NCBI GenBank assembly: GCA_051530055.1
Contig: CM121342.1
Location: 6,014,001 to 6,078,000 of the forward strand
Reading direction: 5' to 3'
Length of the DNA: 64,000 bases
Source: Neoechinorhynchus agilis
Lineage: Eukaryota > Acanthocephala
A program made the position numbers and the translations under genes. The notes beneath the pieces are model-generated. The model worked only from the letters and a program-made list of their open reading frames with translations, was not told the DNA's origin and searched no databases. Positions 20,801-33,200 of the stretch are shown here, piece after piece; within the stretch, counting starts at the first letter, position 1, and every line of letters begins with the position of its first letter.

Positions 20801-21328
20801 GGGCTTAAGTTAATTAACTTTTCTCCAATCAGAATGATACAAATCGTTTAATAAAAAATATTGACCCAAAGAAATAATTAACTTTTGAAAGGAACACGTC
20901 TAAGAAGTCTTATTGGGCTTAAGTTAATTAACTTTTCTCCAATCAGAATGATACAAATCGTTTAATCGCTTTTGAAAGCTAATTTTTGGATTTCTAAAAA
21001 TTAAAGAATTTTCATTAGACAAAGATGTAGTTTTAAATTTCTTAATTTAGCTCATGCTCGACTAATGTTCAAATGTCACGTGACGACTTTCGATGTTGTA
21101 GCCGTGATTGAACTTCTAGAAATCACATCTCAATCGAGTGATCTTCTTTTGGAAACTAGATCTCCTTTAAAGACGGATTTTCCAATAAATCCAAAAGATC
21201 AATATCGATCAGCGACTCAGCGGATTCTAAGACATGGTTTCTTGTTCATCTTCAACGAACGAGAACTCAATGACATAAACAAACTGAATATGAACCATCT
21301 AAATAAGCTCAATGAACTAAAACATTAA
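14881..21328 (+). CDS. MCM9: MCM9-type helicase
   Basis: In known organisms MCM9 works with MCM8 in homologous recombination and fork repair. Six exons: 14881-14914, 14972-15026, 15066-15484, 18369-18870, 18897-19639 and 21051-21328, giving about 676 aa (human 1,143 aa, which has a long C-terminal tail). Order: N-terminus MTSDQSIERLI like the vertebrate start, OB fold with FLCFKGTVVRVSP, zinc finger (CRYC, then CAEC), MCM AAA+ domain with Walker A GDPGTGKS, Walker B CCIDDF where the family has CIDEF, a sensor-1 region AACSHLDKEF where the family has AATNPKGQY, the finger motif PLLSRFD, and SVRLLESLIRLSHAHARLMF. Introns 3 (2,884 nt) and 5 (1,411 nt) are filled with different satellites, while intron 4 is only 26 nt. 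AATAAA follows the stop at about 21343. The gene converges on TAOK, 74 bp apart. Two key ATPase residues differ, so activity is uncertain. Confidence 0.92.
15536..18024. repeat. Tandem array, 133-bp unit, about 18-19 copies, inside MCM9 intron 3
   Basis: The unit contains AATCCGTCTAAAAGAAAATC, ATTGTTTTTATCGATTAGG and AAAGATGAGAAATCCGC. The period is 133 bp throughout, and copies differ at a few positions (TCTAAGG versus GAAAGG, CGCTTTT versus CGCGTTT), so they look recently homogenised. There is no long open frame. Confidence 0.97.
18025..18368 (+). other. 3' part of MCM9 intron 3 with a dispersed repeat
   Basis: It contains a copy of a short interspersed sequence (GAGAAAATCCGTAGGGAT near 18153, then GAAATATTTCGCGAACAATA near 18264) also seen near 28470, 28930, 34935 and 51560. 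It ends with the inferred acceptor CTTAGAG at 18362-18368. Confidence 0.5.
19654..20966. repeat. Tandem array, 123-bp unit, about 10.7 copies, inside MCM9 intron 5
   Basis: The unit includes GGAACACGTCTAAGAAGTC, CTCCAATCAGAATGATACA and AAATATTGACCCAAAG. The period is exactly 123 bp, with almost no divergence between copies except the first and last. It is unrelated to the intron 3 satellite. Confidence 0.97.
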
Positions 21329-21402
21329 TGTTATAAATTTCAAATAAAACGCAAACGTTCAAAACTTTTACAAGGACGCACGCGGGTGTAAAATGGTGGT
21401 GA

Positions 21403-24400
21403 TCAAGGACTAAAGACATTCTCAGGTGGTGATTCCATCATTGTACACGAGATAGCCGATGTTGTAGACGCTGTCATTGCTGTCGTCCAATCAAAATCCT
21501 TATCATCGGCAGTCTTCTGCGGAATAACCAATCGTCTCAGAGCCTCTGCATGTGACTCACTCATGTTTCGCTGAGCAACGTCAATCTGTGCGCTGATTGA
21601 CACTAAAGTAGAGTTCAATTGTTGCTCGAGTTGAGCAGCTTCACTATGAAACTGACGTTCAAGACGACGCCGATTGGTTGCCTGAGCTTCCAAAAGTGCG
21701 TTCATTTCCGTCTCAAGCTCACGATGCAACATCTCTTGCTCAGCTCGATGCCTCTGCTCTAAGGCTTCACTCATTTGCTCTTTTAACTCACATAAAGACT
21801 GTTGATATTGTGCTTTTAGTCTGCTTCGATCATTACCCAATGATTCGGGATTATCTTTGTTCCCATTGCTGAGACAACGTCGATGTTTGTACCAACTACT
21901 TGATTGATCGGAAGATGAAGCCGTACTGGAATTATAAAACAATTGTGTTCGCTCCAAGGACAAACAATCTTGCTTGTATATCTCCTTTAACTTTGCAGCT
22001 CGTTCTTTGATTTTAGATGGAAGGCATCGTGTAGCAATCGCTTGTCTCTTCAGCATTTGCTTTTCTCGCTTTCGCATATATTCCTTCTGGTGAGTGATTT
22101 CGAGCTCCTCCTGCTTTTGCTGAAGCTCTTCTTTAAGTCTCTGATAAGTATCTAGGTTACTGCGTTGAGTGTCGTGGATCATCTCAAAGTGCTTTTTCCG
22201 AACTAAACCCATTTGACGTAAATGCTCTTCTTGAATAGCCATTTGCTAAATTAAAATCAGTAAAATGAACTATGGATTTTTTTTCAAAAGAAAACTACCT
22301 CCTTCAAATGCCTCACTTCTATCCCATGAAGTCTATTGTTTCTTTTATCCATCATAATTTTCCTATGGATTTCCAACTGCTCATTTAGTTGTACTTTCTT
22401 GGCTTCAATATCTTGCCTCATGTGGACTTTTAAATGTTCTTTATAGGCTTTTATAACGGCGCCTTTGGATCCAAGTAAACTCAAAGTCGATCCGGTTGTA
22501 TGTGTGGAGGTAGTCATTGCCGACGGAGCTAATGAATTTCTCGAAGGTTGTTGACTAACGGATAGATCTCGCTTATAAGACTCTTTCTGCATTTTATAAA
22601 GTCTATCTTGTTCAATAGTGAACTTCTTCAGATCATTATTCATCTGACGTTCGCAATCCCGCATATCTTTCTTGATACGATTATCCATGTGCTTTCGCCA
22701 ATAGTTCATTTCCTTCTCGTGTTTACTCACGAGTTTCTCAAAGTCAGTCTCAAATCCAATCCGATGTTGTTCTTCTTCTTTATTACATCTAGCGATCAAC
22801 TCCTGTTCAGTCTGATAACATTTCTCGTGCAATGCATTTAAGCGTTTTTGGTGTTGCCTTCGCATTTGTCGATATCCACTAAATCCGTCCGTCCGTTGCT
22901 TCCGACTATCACAAGTACTAGTAGACTGGGAAGTCGATGAATTTCCCAATGCAAGCAGATCACTACTAGCAGCAGCAACATCATCCAGTCCGTTTATACG
23001 ACGAGACATCGCTGTTGGACGAATAGTTGGGAATTTCAAATGGGGCATGTGAGACTCTAAAGCCCGGCTTAAACACTATACGCAAACACAAAGTGAAGAT
23101 TAATCGGCTAGACTGAATTGACAACACCAACCTGACTTAATGAACTTCGAGTGGAAAGTAGAGAAACTGGGCTTTGGGATGAGGAAGCCTTCAATCGTGA
23201 TCCGTGAATTCCATCTTCGATCGATGCGATCTCTCCTATCGAGTCTAGTGAGACCAATCTAAACAAAAAGGACTAACCGTCGTCTTCACCGGCTACACAA
23301 TTTGCCAAGGAAAGAACTGCGAGCTTCTCCGCTAATGCTGCCTCACCAGCATCCCTCAATCTCTCCGAACTTAATCCTCGTCGGAACTTTACTTCTTCCT
23401 GTTCAAACAACAACAATGGAATCCGCTGGATTATTGGTCAGGCGAAAACGCGTGCCATTGAAACACTTTGAAGCAGTGACGGAAAGAGGAGTTATCCGAG
23501 ACGTGAAATATCGAAATTTTGCTGAATTTTTGAATCAAAAGTGGGGAAATCTTTTGGTTTTCTAATAGAAAACACTGGTCGGTTTCACTTTAACATCACA
23601 ACCAAGAGTTTTGGGGAGTATTTTTGAGTCAAAAAGTCAGCAAAATTCCTCTTATTTTACGCCGAATTTGAAACCTTGAGAAAATTTAGAAGTTATCCGA
23701 GACGTGAAATATCGAAATTTTGCTGAATTTTTGAATCAAAAATAGGGAAATCTTTTGGTTTTTTATTTGAAAACACTGGTCGGTTTCACTTTAACATCAC
23801 AACGAAGAGTTTTGGGAAGTATTTTTGATTCAAAAAGTCGGCAAAATTCCTCTTATTTTACGCCGAATTTGAAACCTTGAGAAAATGTAGAAGTTATCCG
23901 AGACGTGAAATATCGAAATTTTGCTGAATTTTTGAATCCGGAGGGGGGCCGCCAAAACTTTAAGATCGAATACTTAATATCGACTTTTTTAGAACCATGA
24001 AAAAAAGTAATCTTAACGAAATCCAATATGGAAAATTAATCTTTTTATATTCTGTGTGAAAGGACTTTTTTGTTTGAAACCTTAGACCGAATGCGCTAAA
24101 TTGTTTCGGAATTTTTTAAACTGCAAGTGTTCTTACAATAAAAAACATGGACAATAAAATGATTATGGACGCCATCAATTAGTTCGCCGTTTGACAAGTC
24201 CTTTTTACAAAAGTGGATACATTTCTATGCAAACAATGCTTTAGACGAACAAATGATGGCCAAAATGCATTTGATTAATTTTCATTAAACTTATAAAACT
24301 TGTACAAAAAATGGCTATTAGGTGGTTAGAAAAATAGGATAATTACTTACCACTGAATCCTTATCACTACTTTCATCTTTTGAAGTTTCATCCGCTTTAA

Positions 24401-25543
24401 TAGTATCTTCAATTATATCACAACTGTCGATTGACTGTTTATTGTTCAGTAGCTCCTTCTCGCTCTGACCGATCAATAAAAGTTTTTTCATCTTTTTCCG
24501 GTTTAGTTCATCGAGTTCCTGGACTGCAACCTTGGTTCTTGCGATCAAGTCCAAAAGGACCTGTCTTTTCGCACTTACAAGAATAAATGGATCTTGCCGA
24601 AGTTGCTTAGCCGTCTTACGGTCAACTGGATCATTCTTAAGGCATCCATCAATAAAGGAACGAAATTCTGGACTCCATTTTGTTTCATCCTTTAGCTGCG
24701 GTGGTCCGTTTTGAGCGATATAATAAAGAGCACTCATTGCATTCCATTTAAAATAGGGTGGCTCAAGTTCTGCCAATTCGATGCAAGTAATTCCAAGCGA
24801 CCAAATATCCACCAGTCGATCATATTGGCCATCGTCCATCGATAAAATCACTTCGGGTGCCATCCAATAAGGAGTTCCGACAAAGCTCCCAGCCGGACAC
24901 TCAAAAGAAGCAGTACCGAAGTCGCCAAGTTTAGCGATTCCTTGCTCAGTAATAAGAATATTACTTGCTTTAACATCCCTGTGAATTCTATTCAAATCGC
25001 GGATTCTTAAGCAAGATTAACCTTTTACAATGTTAAGAATCGGTGATGTAAACTGTGAATGTACTCAAGAGCAGCCAACGTATCGGCCAACAATGTAGCG
25101 ATTTCACTCTCACTTAATGGTTTTTTGTGAACGATAACGAAATCGTTTGCGGATCCAATGCAATATTCCATTAGGAGCCAAACATGATCTTCGTTAATAT
25201 AACCGCCTTTAAATGCAACGCAGTGCTCATGATTTAGGGTTCTGATGAACTCAACTTCGTTCATGACATCTTTGAATCGCTCGTCTTCATTCTTTTTCTT
25301 CGGTTTTAAACTCATCTTCTTCACTGCAACAATCTCAGATGAACAGTGTCTCGCGTAATAAACTGCTCCAAAGTTTCCGTGGCCAATTCGGTACATGTCC
25401 GTCAGTCGGCCGCAAACCTCAGGATTTTGTCGCAGTAAGCAGCTAGCGGCTTTAACGACGGATTTGGACGGTGAAACTGGGGGAACGGCTTTGGAATGAA
25501 GGAAGTAGCTCGTGAACTCGCCATGAGAACAAACTCGAGCCAT
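21403..25543 (-). CDS. TAOK: TAO-type Ste20 protein kinase (MAP3K upstream of p38/Hippo)
   Basis: Six exons on minus: 25029-25543, 24351-24987, 23278-23398, 23132-23244, 22299-23075 and 21403-22245, giving about 1,001 aa, the length of vertebrate TAOK1. The kinase domain has the Gly loop [18 protein letters not shown] lysine, [31 protein letters not shown] and [15 protein letters not shown]. Then come a linker with FPTIRPT (compare FATIRT in TAOK), [13 protein letters not shown], and a long charged coiled coil to the C-terminus. The family acts on MKK3/6, Hippo and microtubule regulation. The first junction (intron 24988-25028) is the least certain: the best in-phase choice adds about five residues before IHRD. 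Intron 2 (about 950 nt) holds a 201-bp repeat. The promoter and first codons are tandemly repeated upstream. Confidence 0.93.
23491..23940. repeat. Tandem repeat, 201-bp unit, about 2.2 copies, in a TAOK intron
   Basis: GTTATCCGAGACGTGAAATA recurs at 23491, 23692 and 23893. It lies in the intron between the kinase exon and the linker exon. The plus-strand frame 23302-23565 is antisense to a TAOK exon. Confidence 0.9.
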
Positions 25544-27420
25544 TTACACTCGCACTTTGAACGGTCAAGGCTGAAAATATCTAGAATACAAAGAGTTTAG
25601 AATTCAAACGTTTAAAAGAACTCAAAATCTCCTAGGATATTTCCTCGGGCAAAAGAAATAATGTGTAAAAAAGGATTCTTAACGAATTAGCCCGGTGGTT
25701 AGGTGTAGAAAAGTTTAAAAGTGGGCAATTTTTGGTCAGCTGACGAGAGATAAACAATTAAAGAGCAAAGTAAACAACCAGCGATTTTTAGGGACTGATT
25801 TGGAATGGGAAAAGGAGCTCGTGAACTCGCCATGAGAACAAACTCGAGCCATTTACACTCGCACTTTGAACGGTCAAGGCTGAAAATATCTAGAATACAA
25901 AGAGTTTAGAATTCAAACGTTTAAAAGAACTCAAAATCTCCTAGGATATTTCCTCGGGCAAAAGAAATAATGTGTAAAAAAGGATTCTTAACGAATTAGC
26001 CCGGTGGTTAGGTGTAGAAAAGTTTAAAAGTGGGCAATGTTTGGTCAGCTGACGAGAGATAAACAATTAAAGAGCAAAGTAAACAACCAGCGATTTTTAG
26101 GGACTGATTTGGAATGGGAAAAGGAGCTCGTGAACTCGCCATGAGAACAAACTCGAGCCATTTACACTCGCACTTTGAACGGTCAAGGCTGAAAATATCT
26201 AGAATACAAAGAGTTTAGAATTCAAACGTTTAAAAGAACTCAAAATCTCCTAGGATATTTCCTCGGGCAAAAGAAATAATGTGTAAAAAAGGATTCTTAA
26301 CGAATTAGCCCGGTGGTTAGGTGTAGAAAAGTTTAAAAGTGGGCAATGTTTGGTCAGCTGACGAGAGATAAACAATTAAAGAGCAAAGTAAACAACCAGC
26401 GATTTTTAGGGACTGATTTGGAATGGGAAAAGGAGCTCGTGAACTCGCCATGAGAACAAACTCGAGCCATTTACACTCGCACTTTGAACGGTCAAGGCTG
26501 AAAATATCTAGAATACAAAGAGTTTAGAATTCAAACGTTTAAAAGAACTCAAAATCTCCTAGGATATTTCCTCGGGCAAAAGAAATAATGTGTAAAAAAG
26601 GATTCTTAACGAATTAGCCCGGTGGTTAGGTGTAGAAAAGTTTAAAAGTGGGCAATGTTTGGTCAGCTGACGAGAGATAAACAATTAAAGAGCAAAGTAA
26701 ACAACCAGCGATTTTTAGGGACTGATTTGGAATGGGAAAAGGAGCTCGTGAACTCGCCATGAGAACAAACTCGAGCCATTTACTCTCGCACTTTGAACGG
26801 TCAAGGCTGAAAATATCTAGAATACAAAGAGTTTAGAATTCAAACGTTTAAAAGAACTCAAAATCTCCTAGGATATTTCCTCGGGCAAAAGAAATAATGT
26901 GTAAAAAAGGATTCTTAACGAATTAGCCCGGTGGTTAGGTGTAGAAAAGTTTAAAAGTGGGCAATGTTTGGTCAGCTGACGAGAGATAAACAATTAAAGA
27001 GCAAAGTAAACAACCAGCGATTTTTAGGGACTGATTTGGAATGGGAAAAGGAGCTCGTGAACTCGCCATGAGAACAAACTCGAGCCATTTACACTCGCAC
27101 TTTGAACGGTCAAGGCTGAAAATATCTAGAATACAAAGAGTTTAGAATTCAAACGTTTAAAAGAACTCAAAATCTCCTAGGATATTTCCTCGGGCAAAAG
27201 AAATAATGTGTAAAAAAGGATTCTTAACGAATTAGCCCGGTGGTTAGGTGTAGAAAAGTTTAAAAGTGGGCAATGTTTGGTCAGCTGACGAGAGAAAAAC
27301 AATTAAAGAGCAAAGTAAACAACCAGCGATTTTTAGGGACTGATTTGGAATGGGAAAAGGAGCTCGTGAACTCGCCATGAGAAAAACTCGAGCCATTTAC
27401 ACTCGCACTTTGAACGGTTG
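25512..27420. repeat. Tandem array, 309-bp unit, 6-7 copies, each carrying the TAOK start codon
   Basis: GTGAACTCGCCATGAGAAC-type sequence recurs at 25512 (inside TAOK), 25821, 26130, 26439, 26748, 27057 and 27366: a 309-bp period with almost no divergence. On the minus strand each unit contains the TAOK 5' flank, the ATG and the first codons ([12 protein letters not shown]), then departs into a short frame ending in a stop after about 38 codons. The last unit is changed near 27415. Confidence 0.96.
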
Positions 27421-30290
27421 GATTAGTAGTCAAAGCAACGAAAGCCATTTTTAAAGAGAGTGATCGTATTTCCACAATGTGGATAAAGCTATATTTTCAC
27501 TCTCGGATTCCTTGATGAAATTTGACGATTCTTGAGAGGGTTAGAGACTTAAGCGCCGAGAAACCTTCAGAATGCGTTTTTCCTGGAGGGATTACGATAT
27601 GAAGAGAGCATTCGCGTAAACCAGAGTGCCGTTGATTGGTTTATGTCTCCTGACAATCCTTAATACATTCCCATTGGATCGACAGTTTCAAGAACGGGGG
27701 GTAAATATTCTTTTAAATTTGAACCGAAGATCATTAAGTCATCCTTAAGAATGGATTTGAAAACTTGGACAAAACAAGTGAACATTTTGTATGAGATATT
27801 TTTTGTAGAAATCGCTTAGGAAATTGCGGATTTTTCGCTCGTATAGCGACATAAAAGATCTTTATAAGAAAGCATCGACGGTATAGAGTCTTATTTCTTA
27901 TGGCCCATAAACATAAATTAGCCCTTATTCTCCGAATTACTTTTATTTTCGATTTCATTCCTGACAGTTTTAAAATGTAACGAGGAATAAGCAACTGACG
28001 ATTCGTTAAATCTTCTTAACGCAAACGGAAAATTAAACTAAATCAGAGGCACCATTTTAAAATACGTTTGACCGGTTTTTCTAATTGGGTGGAAGCTTCT
28101 AGAAAGTGGAGGAAGCCGTCGAAAGATTAACTTTGTTGCGTATTTTCTAAACAGTTTTTCTCTTCAACAGTCGTGAGTCAAGACGGTTTCGTTTCAATAT
28201 TAAATAACCGAAACAAATTGGATTATAATAAATTGGAACGGAAATTCCACATTAACGAAACGGTACTAGAAATAGAAAATATGGCTCGTGGATAAAAAAA
28301 CGAGAGATAAGAATGTTCAAATTTACCTATGAGAATCTATTGAGGTTCATAGCTCGAAAGAGCCGTGATGACACAGAAAAAAAAGGAAATGAACATTTTA
28401 ACTCCTGAGTCAGTCACACTTTGTAAACTCATGATAAAGATTCTTGCGAAAATCTAGGACAAACATAAGAAAATCCTTAGGGATGATTCTAAAGGATAAA
28501 AGATTTGTTTTGAAATATTTCGAAAGAGCAATCCCGACGGTGGTTTCCTCTCTTTTGGAATATTTCGCGAATAATAAAATGATTTTTAAACGACAAAAGT
28601 CAAAATTGTAAAGAAATTAATCATTATTGTTTCAATTTCAATTAGCGATATTCACTCAGAGATAGATTTATATTGAAATTTTTCGGCCTTTTCGTTGGCC
28701 TTCTTCAGTCAGATTGCTTGTAAGTTTTTAAATTTTCAATATAAATCTATTTCTGAGTGAATATCGCTAATTGAAAAAGTCAAAATTTAGCATCTCAACG
28801 ATACGGATTTTCTCTTGTTGATAATATCTTAATTTTTTTGTGGCAAAACGTTCCGAAAACAATGATTGATGAAGCGAAACATTTCCAACAAATTGAAATC
28901 ATTTCCGTCAAAAGTATAAACTTTGACTTAGCCGAAGGATTTTCTCTGTCGATGATAAAGAAATATTTTGAAGAATCAAGAAGACCAGTCAACAACGGCC
29001 GAAAAAATGACTATTAAAACAAAAGATAAATCTCAGATTTTAGAAGTTCCCTCAAATGAAGAGATCAATCTTTACGTTAAGAATGAAAACTTCTTTTTTC
29101 ATAAGCAAAATGGGCCATACTTTTTGTTAGCTTGTCAAGCAATTCGTTCCAAGAATGCCAGCAACTTTCCTAGTTTCGTACTGTGAAGATAAAAAGCAAA
29201 AACATTTTGGCCTGTTATTTGGATAACAAAAACATAAAAACCCAGTAAGAAGTGATGCGAAAACTCGAGGTATTAAAAAATTCGGGAATTGAAATGTCTG
29301 TTTAAAACGTTTTCTGATTGGCTAAAATTTTGATTAATTTTCTTTAATTATTGGACCTTGTGGTTTAAATTTAACGAGATCAAAGCGCATCAGAAAAAAA
29401 AGAAACTAAAGTAGATTTCGTTGAACAGAGAACAAAAAATTTTAGTTTTCTTTTAAATTAGTAAAAATTTATAACTAAAGAGGCGAAAACAACAAAAACA
29501 CAAATTAGTATTTCAATCTTTAAAGCCAGAAAAAAATGTTTTTCGGCGCAAAAAGAATGAAACAACTAATTTTCTCCAAATTTCAACCAATTAGATTAAT
29601 TCGTGCGCGTTTTTCGAATACTAACAAGAAAATCATTATGAAACAAAAATCCTTCAGGAAACTCTTGAGTCATAAAAATAATTTTAGATATTGAATAAAA
29701 TAAGGCAAAGAAAACACCATACAAATTTTTCAATCTGACGATTAGCAATTTGGATACAAATAAAAAGAAAACAGTGAATGTTGATTCTTTTTTCTTTAAC
29801 TATGTTCTAAAATCTAAAAATTTGTGTTAAAGAAACGCTGTGAGCGATTTTAACCAGTTCTATTAGACAATTAAAGCATTACTCGAAAAAAAAGATAGAA
29901 TTCCAATTTCCCACTGAAATAAGAACTAAAAAAATCAAAGAATTATTCCAACAGACCAAAATGAGAACATTCAATTTGATCGTGTCAATATTCGACTAAA
30001 TTTTGAAGTTGGAAGAAGAGAGGTTTGTTGATTATACGCAGGCGCGGTGTTACTGCGAAATAAAAGAATGTTTTCGTTGGATTAAAAGTAGCTTTTCTCG
30101 GATTGATTCGTGATGATCGATTTTTTCCAATATCTCTCCTCAAAGATAGTAACCGATTTGGTCGTTGAAAAGTGAAACGGATTGTAGAAGTGGCGTAACG
30201 GATAAGAAGAAAGTGTCGAATGGACTAAATTCGGTTCGAACCTTTAAGCAAAAATCTAACCGGAAAATGTCTTCGAGTTTTTAGACTGGC
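27421..30290. other. Gene-poor stretch
   Basis: About 2.9 kb without a convincing gene. A 72-codon plus frame (28968-29186, containing EVPSNEEINLYVKNENF) has fairly normal composition but no homology or context. It holds a foldback element (28633-28777) and copies of the dispersed AAATCCTTAGGGAT element. Confidence 0.45.
28633..28777. repeat. Foldback element with CTGAAGAAG-hairpin-GAAA core
   Basis: Arms of about 50 bp (AATTAGCGATATTCACTCAG ... ATAGATTTATATTGAAA) form a near-perfect inverted repeat. The asymmetric centre, read on minus, is CTGAAGAA followed by GGCC-AACGAAAA-GGCC and GAAA (28708 down to 28681). A related core occurs in three other foldbacks in this window. Confidence 0.85.
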
Positions 30291-30299
30291 AAACTTTAG

Positions 30300-33200
30300 A
30301 TTGTCTTTTATTATTCGATCAAATATTCGTTTTAGCCATCAGAACGATTGCTGAAACATTGGAAAGACTATTGATTTCCTGTATTTCTTTTTCTAGATTG
30401 AAACATTCGAGAGACTATTGATTTCCTGTATTTCTTTTTCTAGATTCGTAAAAGTCACTTGAGAAAGAAGCTCAAATTGGAAGTTTTTTAACATATTCGA
30501 CAGTTTCGGAATTCCCAGAGCATTTCCTTAAATCGCAATTTGTCGTATCTCTCAAGAAAGTGGATTTAAGAAAAGATAAATTTTTAATTTTCCAACGATA
30601 AATATTTATTAGGTTTTTTAGCTTTAAAAAATACAATAAATTCTCCTCGAATTCGGTTCGAACCTTTAAGCAAAATCTAACCGGAAAATGTCTTTGAATT
30701 TTTAGAGGCAAACTTTAGATTGTCTTTTATTATTCGATCAAATATTCGTTTTAGCCATCAGAACGATTGCTGAAACATTGGAAAGACTATTGATTTCCTG
30801 TATTTCTTTTTCTAGATTCGTAAAAGTCACTTGAGAAAGAAGCTCAAATTGGAAGTTTTTTAACATATTCGACAGTTTCGGAATTCCCAGAGCATTTCCT
30901 TAAATCGCAATTTTTAATTTTCCAACGATAAATATTTATTAGGTTTTTTAGCTTTAAAAAATACAATAAATTCTCCTCGAATTCGGTTCGAACCTTTAAG
31001 CAAAAATCTGACCGGAAAATGTCTTTGAATTTTTAGAGGCAAACTTTAGATTGTCTTTTATTATTCGATCAAATATTCGTTTTAGCCATCAGAACGATTG
31101 CTGAAACATTCGAGAGACTATTGATTTCCTGCATTTCTTTTTCTAGATTGAAACATTCGAGAGACTATTGATTTCCTGTATTTCTTTTTCTAGATTCGTA
31201 AAAGTCACTTGAGAAAGAAGCTCAAATTGGAAGTTTTTTAACATATTCGACAGTTTCGGAATTCCCAGAGCATTTCCTTAAATCGCAATTTGTCGTATCT
31301 CTCAAGAAAGTGGATTTAAGAAAAGATAAATTTTTAATTTTCCAACGATAAATATTTATTAGGTTTTTTAGCTTTAAAAAATACAATAAATTCTCCTCGA
31401 ATTCGGTTCGAACCTTTAAGCAAAATTCTAACAGGAAAATATCTTTGAATTTTTTTAAGAAGGACAAACTTTAGATTGTCTTTTATTATTCGATCAAATA
31501 TTCGTTTTAGCCATCAGAACGATTGCTGAAACATTCGAGAGACTATTGATTTCCTGCATTTCTTTTTCTAGATTCGTAAAAGTCACTTGAGAAAGAAGCT
31601 CAAATTGGAAGTTTTTAACATATTCGACAGTTTCGGAATTCCCAGAGCATTTCCTTAAATCGCAATTTGTCGTATCTCTCAAGAAAGTGGATTTAAGAAA
31701 AGATAAATTTTTAATTTTCCAACGATAAATATTTATTAGGTTTTTTAGCTTTAAAAAATACAATAAATTCTCCTCGAATTCGGTTCGAACCTTTAAGCAA
31801 AAATCTAACAGGAAAATGTCTTTGAATTTTTTTAGGACAAACTTTAGATTGTCTTTTATTATTCGATCAAATATTCGTTTTAGCCATCAGAACGATTGCT
31901 GAAACATTGGAAAGACTATTGATTTCCTGCATTTCTTTTTCTAGATTGAAACATTCGAGAGACTATTGATTTCCTGTATTTCTTTTTCTAGATTCGTAAA
32001 AGTCACTTGAGAAAGAAGCTCAAATTGGAAGTTTTTTTAACATATTCGACAGTTTCGGAATTCCCAGAGCATTTCCTTAAATCGCAATTTGTCGTATCTC
32101 TCAAGAAAGTGGATTTAAGAAAAGATAAATTTTTAATTTTCCAACGATAAATATTTATTAGGTTTTTTAGCTTTAAAAAATACAATAAATTCTCCTCGAA
32201 TTCGGTTCGAACCTTTAAGCAAAAATCTAACCGGAAAATGTCTTTGAATTTTTTTAGAGGACAAACTTTAGATTGTCTTTTATTATTCGATCAAATATTC
32301 GTTTTAGCCATCAGAACGATTGCTGAAACATTCGAGAGACTATTGATTTCCTGCATTTCTTTTTCTAGATTGAAACATTCGAGAGACTATTGATTTCCTG
32401 TATTTCTTTTTCTAGATTCGTAAAAGTCACTTGAGAAAGAAGCTCAAATTGGAAGTTTTTAACATATTCGACAGTTTCGGAATTCCCAGAGCATTTCCTT
32501 AAATCGCAATTTGTCGTATCTCTCAAGAAAGTGGATTTAAGAAAAGATAAATTTTTAATTTTCCAACGATAAATATTTATTAGGTTTTTTAGCTTTAAAA
32601 AATACAATAAATTCTCCTCGAATTCGGTTCGAACCTTTAAGCAAAAATCTGACCGGAAAATGTCTTTGAATTTTTTTAGGACAAACTTTAGATTGTCTTT
32701 TATTATTCGATCAAATATTCGTTTTAGCCATCAGAACGATTGCTGAAACATTGGAAAGACTATTGATTTCCTGCATTTCTTTTTCTAGATTGAAACATTC
32801 GAGAGACTATTGATTTCCTGTATTTCTTTTTCTAGATTCGTAAAAGTCACTTGAGAAAGACGTTCAAATTGATTGTTTTTTTAACAAATTTGACATTTTA
32901 GAAATTTCCAGAGCATTTCCTTAAATCGCAATTTTTAATTTTCCAACGATAAATATTTATTCGATTTTTTAGCTTAAAAAAATACAATAAATTCTCATTC
33001 AATTCGGTTCGAACTTTTAAGCAAAAATCTAACAGGAAAATGTCTTTAAATTTTTTTAGAAGGACAAACTTTAGATTGTCTTTTATTATTCGATCAAATA
33101 TTCGTTTTAGCCATCAGAACGATTGCTGAAACATTGGAAAGACTATTGATTTCCTGTATTTCTTTTTCTAGATTGAAACATTCGAGAGACTATTGATTTC

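Noticed and set aside
23302-23565. Plus-strand 87-codon frame as a gene
   Set aside because: It is antisense to a TAOK linker exon whose minus frame splices in phase.
28681-28708. Calling the foldback cores true hammerhead ribozymes
   Set aside because: An extra A lies between the CTGAAGA core and stem II, and proper stems I and III could not be demonstrated, so it is kept only as a resemblance.
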